Shown here: positions 9,969 to 17,043 of the stretch, piece after piece
Layout of the letters: each line of letters starts with the position of its first letter
Position numbering within the stretch: the stretch's first letter is position 1
Assembly: GCF_001469025.1 (NCBI RefSeq)
Contig: NZ_LNIZ01000001.1
Coordinates: 62,001-126,000 of the forward strand
Origin: Trueperella bernardiae
GTDB lineage: Bacteria; Actinomycetota; Actinomycetes; Actinomycetales; Actinomycetaceae
Direction of reading: 5' to 3'
Length of the DNA stretch: 64,000 nt
The notes under the pieces: model-generated
The model's database searches: none
The model's input: the letters and a program-made list of their open reading frames with translations, nothing else
What the model was told of the DNA's origin: nothing
Position numbers and translations under genes: made by a program

Positions 9969-10750
9969 TCGCGGCCATCATCATCGCGGTGGTCGCGGCG
10001 GGGATCATCGCCAGGCTCGCCGTCCTCAACAGTCGCCTGACCTCAGAATTGGAGCGTGCGCGCGTGGAAGTCAAGCGGTATGAGAGCCAGCCGGCGGTGG
10101 TCGCCCACGAGATCCGCACGCCGCTGTCGCTCATCGAGGCCTCGGCCGAGCTCCTCATGGGGGAGAGCCCCGGCCCGCTGAACGAGACCCAGGCTAGCTT
10201 CGTGTCCACGATCTTCGATAATGCCACCCAGGCGATCGGAATCGCGGAGAACTCGCTCGTCCAGCGCCGGCTTAAGGACGGGGCGGCGCTACGGCTCGAC
10301 CTGGTGGATATCCGCGACGTCGTGGGGGATGCCGCCCAGTCCCTGCGCCGCACCACTGACATCCCGATCCTGGTGGACGTGCGTGGTGGGATCCTGCCGC
10401 TGTATGCCGACGAGCAGCTCATCCGCCAGCTCGTGTGGAACCTCGTCAACAACGCCATCCGCCACTCGGAGGGCGAGGACGGGGTGCGCGTGCGGGTGAA
10501 CCAGGCGGAGGACGGGGGAGCCCTGCTCGAGGTCACCGACCACGGTAACGGGATGGACAGCGCGGATCTGGAACGCTTTTTCACCCCGTTCGCCACCGGA
10601 TCGAGCCGCCGGCCGGGTTCGGGCATTGGTATGCTCGTCTCACAGGAAATTGTGGCGGCACACGGCGGAAAGATGATGGTTGATACCCGCCCCGACGTCG
10701 GCACCACGATCGTGGTGCTCCTGCCGCTGGGCAATCCGGGAGGTGAATGA
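9965..10750 (+). CDS. Sensor histidine kinase with minimal input region
   Basis: 261 aa from ATG 9965, which overlaps the truB stop. One N-terminal hydrophobic segment (residues 1–21) is followed by a short coiled stretch and directly by the dimerisation helix, with phospho-acceptor H48 in HEIRTP. The ATPase domain is complete: N box NLVNNAIRH, G1 DHGNGM, F box RFFTPFATG, G2 GSGIGM. There is no extracellular sensor domain and no HAMP or PAS, so it must sense through its membrane segment or a partner protein. It overlaps the response-regulator gene by 4 nt. It may work with the fused binding protein encoded downstream (13004), but this is inference. Confidence 0.87.
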   Translation: MIAAIIIAVVAAGIIARLAVLNSRLTSELERARVEVKRYESQPAVVAHEIRTPLSLIEASAELLMGESPGPLNETQASFVSTIFDNATQAIGIAENSLVQRRLKDGAALRLDLVDIRDVVGDAAQSLRRTTDIPILVDVRGGILPLYADEQLIRQLVWNLVNNAIRHSEGEDGVRVRVNQAEDGGALLEVTDHGNGMDSADLERFFTPFATGSSRRPGSGIGMLVSQEIVAAHGGKMMVDTRPDVGTTIVVLLPLGNPGGE

Positions 10751-11439
10751 TGCCGCGCGTCCTTGTGGTGGACGACGAGCCGCAGATGCTCGCCATCGTC
10801 ACCTTCGCCCTCGAATCCAAAGGATTTACGTGCCTAACGGCGGCCAGCGCCGCCGAGGCGTGGCAACTGCTGTCCACTTCCCACTTTCACCTTGCGGTCC
10901 TCGACATCATGCTCCCGCACGGTTCGGGGCTCGACCTGACCGCGCGCATCCGCTCCCAGGTCGGTGACCTGCCGATCATCTTGCTCACCGCCCGCTCGGA
11001 CGTGGAGGACCGCATCAGAGGCCTGAAGGCCGGCGCGGACGACTACATCACCAAGCCGTTTTCGCCCCAGGAGTTGGCGCTGCGCGCCCAGGCCCTCTTG
11101 CGGCGCAGCTACCCGGATGAGGTGCGCGAGGCCATCGGCGAGCTGGTGGTGGACGCGGACCGGCTCGAGGCCACGTGGCGCGGGCGTCGCCTCAACATCT
11201 CCGCCACCGAGGTCCGCCTCCTCACCACCCTCATTCGCCACGCCGGCGCCGTGGTCACCCACCGTCAGCTCCTCAACGAGGCGTGGGGCGCCCCCGACCA
11301 CCACGGCGGGCGCGAGATGCTGAAAACCGCGATCTACCGCACGCGTAAGACGCTGGAGAAGTCCGGGGTCGGCGTCGTGATCCGCTCGCACCGCGGGGAG
11401 GGCTACTCGGTCCAGGAGCAAGCCTCGGCCCAAGAGTAA
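10747..11439 (+). CDS. OmpR/PhoB-family response regulator
   Basis: About 230 aa. The receiver domain has the acidic pair D9/D10, phospho-acceptor D53 in VLDIMLP, T81 and K103. The C-terminal winged helix is standard, with RRLNISATEVRLLTTLIRH and the recognition-helix region REMLKTAIYRTRKTLEKSGV, ending HRGEGYSV. ATGA overlap with the kinase gene makes the pair an obvious cognate two-component system. ATG 10750 is an equally possible start. GTAAC/GTTAC repeats just after this gene, upstream of the antiporter gene, are candidate binding sites. Confidence 0.92.
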   Translation: MMPRVLVVDDEPQMLAIVTFALESKGFTCLTAASAAEAWQLLSTSHFHLAVLDIMLPHGSGLDLTARIRSQVGDLPIILLTARSDVEDRIRGLKAGADDYITKPFSPQELALRAQALLRRSYPDEVREAIGELVVDADRLEATWRGRRLNISATEVRLLTTLIRHAGAVVTHRQLLNEAWGAPDHHGGREMLKTAIYRTRKTLEKSGVGVVIRSHRGEGYSVQEQASAQE

Positions 11440-11482
11440 CGGGCCGGTTACCAAGTGTAACTTTGCCTTCCGGCGCTGTTAC
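11436..11482. promoter_or_regulatory. Candidate operator: four GTAAC/GTTAC half-sites
   Basis: GTAAC at 11436 and 11457 (21 bp apart) and its complement GTTAC at 11447 and 11478. The middle pair forms a perfect inverted repeat GTTAC-5-GTAAC (11447–11461). A TAGCAT -10 candidate follows at 11494–11499 with no good -35, as expected for an activator-dependent promoter. The regulator encoded just upstream is the natural candidate to bind here. The first copy lies in the end of the regulator gene. Confidence 0.35.
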
Positions 11483-11542
11483 TGGCCCCCTTTTAGCATC
11501 GACGTATCGGCGCAACGATGCGCTCATGCGAAAGGGACAATC

Positions 11543-12949
11543 ATGGCACAGACATCACGCGGGCTCGGTGTGCTCTTAGCACCGCCGGCCGCACCCCGGC
11601 TCCCCGAAGAGAAGATTGACAAGACCTATAAGCGCATGCGCTGGCAGGTCTTCATGGGCATCTTCATCGGGTATGCAGCCTTCTACCTCATCCGCAACAA
11701 CGTCTCCTTGGTCTCGGGCCTGCTCAAGGAATATGACCTGATGAACACGGTCGGGATTGGCATTGTGGCCAACGCCGTTCTCTTCTCCTACGGCCTGTCG
11801 AAGTTCTTCATGGCGATGCTCTCAGATCGAGCTAACGCCCGCTACTTCATGCCGATCGGCCTGGCCCTGTCGGCCATCATCAACATCGTCATCTCCTTCG
11901 TGCCCTCGATCGTGGGGTCGGTGGGGATCTTCGCCACCGTCATGTTCATCAACGGCTGGGCGCAGGGCATGGGCTGGCCGCCGTCGGGCCGCATCCTCGT
12001 GCATTGGTTCTCCACCTCCGAGCGTGGCTGGATGACGTCGCTGTGGAACACCGCTCACAACGTCGGCGCCGGTGGCCTGGGCCTGCTGGCCGTGTGGGCG
12101 CTGGACCAGTTCCAGACCTCCGATTCGGACTGGACGCCTGCGTTCCTCGTCCCCGGCATCGTGGCGCTCGTCATCGCCGTGCTCATCTTCTTCATGCTGC
12201 GCGATCGGCCGGAGGCGGTGGGCCTGCCCCCGATCGAGGAGTACCGTAACGACCCGGCGAAGGTGGAGAGCAAGGAGAAGAACCTGACGTGGAAGACGAT
12301 GCTGTTCAAGCACGTCCTCACCAACCGCGTGGTGGTGCTGCTCGCCATCGCCAACGTGTTCGTCTACACACTGCGCTACGGCGTGCTGTCCTGGATCCCG
12401 GTCTACCTCACCGACGTCATCCATGGCGCGAACATCAAGACCGGCATCATCGGGTTTGCGATCTACGAGCTGGCGGGCATTGTCGGCACGATCCTGTGCG
12501 GCTGGATCTCGGACAAGGTGTTCAAGGGCTGGCGTTCGGGCGCAGGCATGCTGTTCATCGCCGGAGTGGGTATCGCGCTCGTGGCCTACTGGCAGCTGCC
12601 GGCCACCGCCCCGATCTGGATCTTCTACGTGCTCATCGCCATTATCGGTGGCCTCATTTACGGCCCCGTCATGCTCATCGGCCTGCAGGCCATTGACCTC
12701 TCGCCGCGCGAGGTGGCGGGCACCGCGGCGGGCTTCACCGGCATGTTCGGTTATCTGCTCGGCGCAACGCTCGCCTCGACCGGCGTCGGCATCCTCATTG
12801 ACCGCTTCGGCTGGAACGTCACGTACGCCACGCTGACCGCCATCGTGATCCTCGCCTTCGTCCTCATGATGATCGTGGGTAAGGATGAGAGGAAGATGAT
12901 GGAGGCTCGCGAGGAACTCATACGCCTGGAGACTCAGGGCAACGAGTAA
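11543..12949 (+). CDS. Organophosphate:Pi antiporter family (GlpT/UhpT/PgtP-like) transporter
   Basis: 468 aa major-facilitator protein with about 12 membrane segments. A cytoplasmic N-terminus of about 35 residues precedes RWQVFMGIFIGYAAFYLIRN, the usual beginning of the GlpT/UhpT/PgtP group, and NGWAQGMGWPPSGRILVHWF is the hallmark of that family. These carriers exchange inorganic phosphate for glycerol 3-phosphate, hexose phosphates or phosphoglycerates; which one applies here cannot be read from sequence. ATG 11543 has AAAGGGA upstream. In Salmonella (PgtP with PgtABC) and Staphylococcus (UhpT with HptARS) such transporters sit beside a two-component system plus an Fbp-like binding protein, and the same ingredients surround this gene. 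Confidence 0.88.
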   Translation: MAQTSRGLGVLLAPPAAPRLPEEKIDKTYKRMRWQVFMGIFIGYAAFYLIRNNVSLVSGLLKEYDLMNTVGIGIVANAVLFSYGLSKFFMAMLSDRANARYFMPIGLALSAIINIVISFVPSIVGSVGIFATVMFINGWAQGMGWPPSGRILVHWFSTSERGWMTSLWNTAHNVGAGGLGLLAVWALDQFQTSDSDWTPAFLVPGIVALVIAVLIFFMLRDRPEAVGLPPIEEYRNDPAKVESKEKNLTWKTMLFKHVLTNRVVVLLAIANVFVYTLRYGVLSWIPVYLTDVIHGANIKTGIIGFAIYELAGIVGTILCGWISDKVFKGWRSGAGMLFIAGVGIALVAYWQLPATAPIWIFYVLIAIIGGLIYGPVMLIGLQAIDLSPREVAGTAAGFTGMFGYLLGATLASTGVGILIDRFGWNVTYATLTAIVILAFVLMMIVGKDERKMMEAREELIRLETQGNE

Positions 12950-12967
12950 TCGGCGAGTGCGGGATGG

Positions 12968-13008
12968 CGCATAGAAGGAAGTAGCGCGACTATGCTCTCT
13001 TCTATGCG
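12968..13008. promoter_or_regulatory. Promoter and 10-bp inverted repeat over the start of the ABC permease gene
   Basis: CGCATAGAAG (12968–12977) and its exact complement CTTCTATGCG (12999–13008) are centred 31 bp apart, three helical turns. Between them lies TATGCT (12991–12996), a -10 hexamer ending 7 nt before ATG 13004. The right arm covers that start codon, so a protein bound to both arms, or the hairpin in a read-through RNA, would block expression. No good -35 is seen. Confidence 0.45.
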
Positions 13009-15406
13009 TCATTCCCGTTGGTTCCACCGCCATGCCTGGCTCGTGGTGGCGCCGCTGATCGCGGTGGGAATCATCGGGGCGCTCCTCACACGTCAGACGG
13101 AGCCGGACCTGACCATCCTGTGCTCGAACAAGGCCGAGGCGTGCGAGGCGGTGGCGCACTCCTTCGAGGCGGCTCAGGGGGTGAATGCGCTGGTGGTGCG
13201 CGTGCCGACGTCGCAGGCCCTCGCCCACATCTCCTCGCCCAACGCGCGCGGCGAGTTCGACGTGTGGATGGGCGGCCCAGCCGAGGCCTACACCCAGGCC
13301 GCCGCCGACGGTCTGCTGCGCCCGCTTGCGAGCGAGCCGGCCAACTCGATCCCGGGGCGCTGGAAGGATCCCGGCCGGCGCTGGTTTGGGATTTACGGCG
13401 GCGTACTCAGCCTGTGCGTGGCCAACGACGCCGTGGCGCCAGTTTCGTGGGACGCCCTCATCGACCCGGCCTACGCCGATGCGATCGCGATGCCGCACCC
13501 GTCGACGTCGGGAACGGCGGCCACGATCTTGTGGAGCCAGGTCGAGCGGCTTGGCTCGGAGGACGGGGCACGGGCCTACTATCGGGCGCTGGAGAAGAAT
13601 GTGGGCACCTACACCACGTCGGGCACGTTCCCCGCGCCGATCGTGGCCGGCGGGCGGCTTCCCCTGGCTCTCACCTTTGACTCCTACTGTCTGGCGGAGC
13701 GGAACGCTGGCAAGGCGGTCCACCCGGTCTACTTCGCCGACGGTGTCGGTTTCGAGATCGGCTCGGTGGGGGTGCTGGCCGGGACCACGCGCCCCGAGCT
13801 GGCCGAGGTCTTTGTCGGCTACGCCATCTCCGATGAGGGGCAGATGGTGAGCGCGGCGGCTTCCACGCAGTATCCGACGTCGGCGGCGCTCGCTGGTAAC
13901 CTGAGCACCACGCTCGATGCCGTGGCGGTGCCGATCTTCGGGGAGGACATCGAGCGGGCGGGCGCCCACCGCTCCGAGCTCATCGCGACGTGGGAGCGTG
14001 ACCGGCTGGGCGATTCGCCCTACCTGGAGGCGTTGCCGCGCAGCCTGGTCGTGGCGCTGGCCGCCGGGCTCGTCTCCGCGCTGGCGGGCATGGCCCTGGC
14101 GCTCGGCTACCGCTTCGGCCGCTTCCGCGTGATCACTGCCATGCTCGCCGTCACGCCCTTCCTTCTGCCGCCGGCCACGTGGGCGCTGGCCCTGACCTAC
14201 CCTCCCTTCGGCCTGGACGTGGACGGTACGGGCGTGGTGATCCTCGCCAGCGCGATCTCCTCGGTGCCGATCGGCTTTGCTGTGTCGCTCCTGGCCCTGT
14301 CGGCCGTGGGTGATCGCCATCTCATCGAGGCCAGGGCACTCGGTCTGCCGCGCTCCGCGATCGCCGCCAGGCTGGTGGCGCCGCAAGCGGCCCGGGGCGT
14401 TCTCATGGCCACGGCCGTGGCCGGCCTGCTCACCCTCACCGACCCCACGCTCACCCTTGTCTTTGGTGGCACGCGGCGGTATTTCGCCTCCGAGATCCTC
14501 ATCGGCATGTCGACCAACCGGCCCGGTGCCATGCCCGCGGCCCTCGCTATTTCGTGTGCGATCGCGGCGCTCGTTTCGCTCCCGCTCAGCCGGGCGCTGA
14601 CGGCGCGGATCCGCAGTGTCGACCCCGCCACACCCAGCCCGCCGGCCCCGCAGCCCTGGGCTGGCCTGCTGTTCGCGCTCGCAGTTCCCCTGGTGGCGCT
14701 CGCCTGGATCGTGGCGGCCAACGCGAGGCGCTCTGCCTCCCTGTCCGTCACGACGACCGTGGCCATCCTCCTCGTCGTCGTGACCGTCGCCCTCATCCTC
14801 GCCGGCCTTATCGTCATGGCCGTGCCCGTGCGCCGCGCACACCTGCTCGTCTATCCCTCGCTCGTGCTCGTCCTTAGTGCGCAGACCACCGGCGGGGTGT
14901 TCGTCAGTGCCCTGCACAGCGACTGGATGGAGCTGGCCGGCGCGAAGCTGGTGCCGCCGATCGTGGGCGTCGATTCGCTCTATCAGGGCTTCCTCGGGGT
15001 GGTGTTGGCCTACCTGCTGCTGGTGCTGCCGCTGGCGGTGCTGGCGATGGTGATCGTCCGCCTCGACATTCGGCCCTTCGTTGCTGCCATGCGTGACGCG
15101 GGGGCCTACCGCTTGCGCCTGGCCGGCGAGCTTCTCCCGATCGTGTGGCCCACCCTCACGATCGCGGTCGCGCTGCTGACGGGCCTGGTCCTCACGCGCA
15201 GCGCGCCGGCCATCTTTATCGACGTCGGGGGCAGACTTGCCCTGACCCCTCTGGCCGTCCAAAGTCAGGTCGCCGCCGCCGCAGACGGGCAAGCGTTCGG
15301 CCTGAGCATCATCATGAGCATGCTGGTGATCTCCCTGCTGGCGGTGGCCGGCGTGCTGTGGATCGAAGTGAGGAGGAAGCGATGGCGCTCGTCGTCGACC
15401 GTGTGA
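13004..15406 (+). CDS. Fused substrate-binding protein / ABC permease (Fbp-like)
   Basis: 800 aa from ATG 13004 (ATG 12992 is an alternative that would need a leader). An N-terminal membrane anchor (about residues 10–27) is followed by a complete Fbp-type periplasmic-binding domain: LTILCSNKAEACEAVAHSFE, then GEFDVWMGGPAEAY, GIYGGVLSLCVAN and the FADGVGFEIGSVGVLAG segment, to about residue 320. After a linker, roughly twelve membrane segments form a two-module permease. The first module has an EAA-type loop (EARALGLPRSAIAARLVAPQ); the second (MRDAGAYRLRLAGELLPI) is degenerate. Relatives import ferric iron, 2-aminoethylphosphonate or related anions, and similar binding domains act as sugar-phosphate sensors in HptA and PgtC. 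The partner ATPase gene overlaps its 3' end by 25 nt. Confidence 0.86.
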   Translation: MRHSRWFHRHAWLVVAPLIAVGIIGALLTRQTEPDLTILCSNKAEACEAVAHSFEAAQGVNALVVRVPTSQALAHISSPNARGEFDVWMGGPAEAYTQAAADGLLRPLASEPANSIPGRWKDPGRRWFGIYGGVLSLCVANDAVAPVSWDALIDPAYADAIAMPHPSTSGTAATILWSQVERLGSEDGARAYYRALEKNVGTYTTSGTFPAPIVAGGRLPLALTFDSYCLAERNAGKAVHPVYFADGVGFEIGSVGVLAGTTRPELAEVFVGYAISDEGQMVSAAASTQYPTSAALAGNLSTTLDAVAVPIFGEDIERAGAHRSELIATWERDRLGDSPYLEALPRSLVVALAAGLVSALAGMALALGYRFGRFRVITAMLAVTPFLLPPATWALALTYPPFGLDVDGTGVVILASAISSVPIGFAVSLLALSAVGDRHLIEARALGLPRSAIAARLVAPQAARGVLMATAVAGLLTLTDPTLTLVFGGTRRYFASEILIGMSTNRPGAMPAALAISCAIAALVSLPLSRALTARIRSVDPATPSPPAPQPWAGLLFALAVPLVALAWIVAANARRSASLSVTTTVAILLVVVTVALILAGLIVMAVPVRRAHLLVYPSLVLVLSAQTTGGVFVSALHSDWMELAGAKLVPPIVGVDSLYQGFLGVVLAYLLLVLPLAVLAMVIVRLDIRPFVAAMRDAGAYRLRLAGELLPIVWPTLTIAVALLTGLVLTRSAPAIFIDVGGRLALTPLAVQSQVAAAADGQAFGLSIIMSMLVISLLAVAGVLWIEVRRKRWRSSSTV

Positions 15407-16407
15407 GCGCGGGGATCGTGCAGGACGTGTCGTTGCGGGTGGAACCCGGGCAGGTCCTTTCGATCGTCGGGCCATCCGGGTGCGGCAAGTCCACCCTGGT
15501 CCACGCCATCTCGGGGGCCATCCGGGCTTCGGGGCGCATCAGCTTCGGCCGTGACCTGGACTCTCTGCCCATGCACAGGCGCCCCACGGGCACGGTCTTC
15601 CAAGACTCCGTGCTCTTTCCCGGCCGCGACGTGTGGGACAACGTCGCCTTCGGGCTCGACGACACCGGCCTTGCCCCCTCCCAGCGCGAGGACCTGGTCA
15701 ACCTCACGCTCGCCCAACTCAACATCCTGGGCCTGGCACACGTGGGCGTGGAGCACCTGTCGGGCGGGCAGACCCAGCGCGTGGCCCTCGCCCGCACCCT
15801 CGTTCGCCGACCGCGAATCCTCCTCCTCGACGAGCCGCTCGTCCACGTCGATCCCTCCCTGCGCGCCTCGATCCAATCCACGATTATCGAGCAGGTGCGG
15901 CGCAACAAGATCGCCGCCATCTACGTCACCCACGACGTGGAGGAGGCATGCCGGCTTGGAGATACCATGGCGATCATGGATCGCGGGCGCATCGTCCAGT
16001 GCGCAAGGCCGGCCGAGCTCTACCGTCAGCCCGCCACCGCATTCTGCGCGCGCGTCATGGGCATCCCCAACATCCTGAGCGCCAAGATCAGCCGGGCCAG
16101 CGAGGGCGTGGCACACGTGGAGTTTGGGCGAGTCTGGCTGGGGCTGCCCACCGTCCAGCAACTCGTACCGGGCCGGGCCGACGTCGTCGTGCCGCCGGAG
16201 ACCCTTGCGCTCACCGAACCGGAACAGGGGATGGTGACCGGCCGGGTCATGCGTGCCATCTTCGCGCGCACGCACATGGAGTACGAGGTGGAGACGCCGC
16301 TCGGCACCCTCGTGGTGACCGAGCCGGAAACCATGCGGACGCGAGAGGTGGGGCAAGAGCTCGGCGTGGTCTTCACGTACGGCTGGTTCGTGGAAGCGCA
16401 ATCCTGA
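15382..16407 (+). CDS. ABC transporter ATPase (FbpC/PotA-like)
   Basis: 341 aa from ATG 15382 with AGGAGG at 15371–15376, inside the end of the permease gene. Walker A GPSGCGKST is residues 30–38, Q-loop VFQDSVLFPGRDVWDNVAFG, signature LSGGQ at 126–130, Walker B ILLLDEP near 148 and the switch histidine in YVTHD. A C-terminal regulatory region of about 100 residues (from about 240) resembles the TOBE segment of iron/polyamine-type importers. It energises the fused binding-protein/permease. Its start region is slightly short before Walker A because the first strand reads ALVVDRVSAGIVQDVSL. Confidence 0.92.
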   Translation: MALVVDRVSAGIVQDVSLRVEPGQVLSIVGPSGCGKSTLVHAISGAIRASGRISFGRDLDSLPMHRRPTGTVFQDSVLFPGRDVWDNVAFGLDDTGLAPSQREDLVNLTLAQLNILGLAHVGVEHLSGGQTQRVALARTLVRRPRILLLDEPLVHVDPSLRASIQSTIIEQVRRNKIAAIYVTHDVEEACRLGDTMAIMDRGRIVQCARPAELYRQPATAFCARVMGIPNILSAKISRASEGVAHVEFGRVWLGLPTVQQLVPGRADVVVPPETLALTEPEQGMVTGRVMRAIFARTHMEYEVETPLGTLVVTEPETMRTREVGQELGVVFTYGWFVEAQS

Positions 16408-16469
16408 CGTCAGTTCGCTTAGGGGTATCTGCCAGATCTCCCCTGGTGCAGTGGCGTGCGCCATGATGT

Positions 16470-16475
16470 CATAAT
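16470..16475 (+). promoter_or_regulatory. -10 box (CATAAT), leaderless promoter of the LemA gene
   Basis: CATAAT matches the TATAAT consensus at five of six positions and ends exactly 7 nt before ATG 16483. There is no ribosome binding site. This sets the start at MPTLLLIIL rather than an in-frame codon 27 nt upstream. Confidence 0.5.
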
Positions 16476-16482
16476 GGGGGCC

Positions 16483-17043
16483 ATGCCTACATTATTGCTC
16501 ATCATTCTTATCATCGGATTCCTGCTCCTGGCCTTCATGGGGTGGGTCATCGTCACCTACAACCGATTCGTGGCGTTGCGGGAGAACGTTCGCAACGCAA
16601 TGGGGCAGATCGCCACCCAGATCGAATCCCGCTGGGATGCCCTGACTTCGGTGATCGCCGCCGCCAAACAGTACTCGGAGCACGAGGCCGAGACCCTTCT
16701 GGCCGTGACGAAGGAGCGCGCGCCCCTGCGCCCCACCTCCACCCCGGCCGACGTGGCGGCGGACGACCAGGCATTCGGCTCGATGCTCGGCCGCTTCAAC
16801 GCGCTCGCGGAAGCCTACCCGCAGCTGCGCGCGTCGGAGACCTACCAGTCCGCGATGGGCGAAGTGACGCGCTTTGAGGACAACGTGCGCCACTCGCGCA
16901 TGTTCTACAACGACGCGGTGACCAAACTCAACCGCTACCGCGGCCAGTTCCCCTCGATGATCGTCGGCGCGCTGTTCGGCTTCAAGCAGGAGGCCTACTT
17001 CGAAAACACGGCCACGAAGAACGAGATGCCGGGCTGGTCATGA
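16483..17043 (+). CDS. lemA: LemA family protein
   Basis: 186 aa. One N-terminal membrane segment (about residues 3–25) is followed by YNRFVALRENVRNAMGQI, the LemA family opening, and a long helical bundle ending in YRGQFPSMIVGALFGF with an aromatic-rich tail. LemA proteins are N-out membrane proteins of uncertain function, often encoded beside a DUF2207 protein or TPM-domain protein, as here (ATGA overlap with 17040). The two products probably work together at the membrane. Confidence 0.88.
   Translation: MPTLLLIILIIGFLLLAFMGWVIVTYNRFVALRENVRNAMGQIATQIESRWDALTSVIAAAKQYSEHEAETLLAVTKERAPLRPTSTPADVAADDQAFGSMLGRFNALAEAYPQLRASETYQSAMGEVTRFEDNVRHSRMFYNDAVTKLNRYRGQFPSMIVGALFGFKQEAYFENTATKNEMPGWS

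Noticed and set aside
11822-15475. A 1217-codon open frame on the minus strand opposite the antiporter and ABC genes
   Set aside because: It runs antisense to two clear membrane-protein genes. Its translation is His/Arg/Gly/Asp-rich low-complexity text with no domain, as expected when GC-rich codons are read from the other strand.
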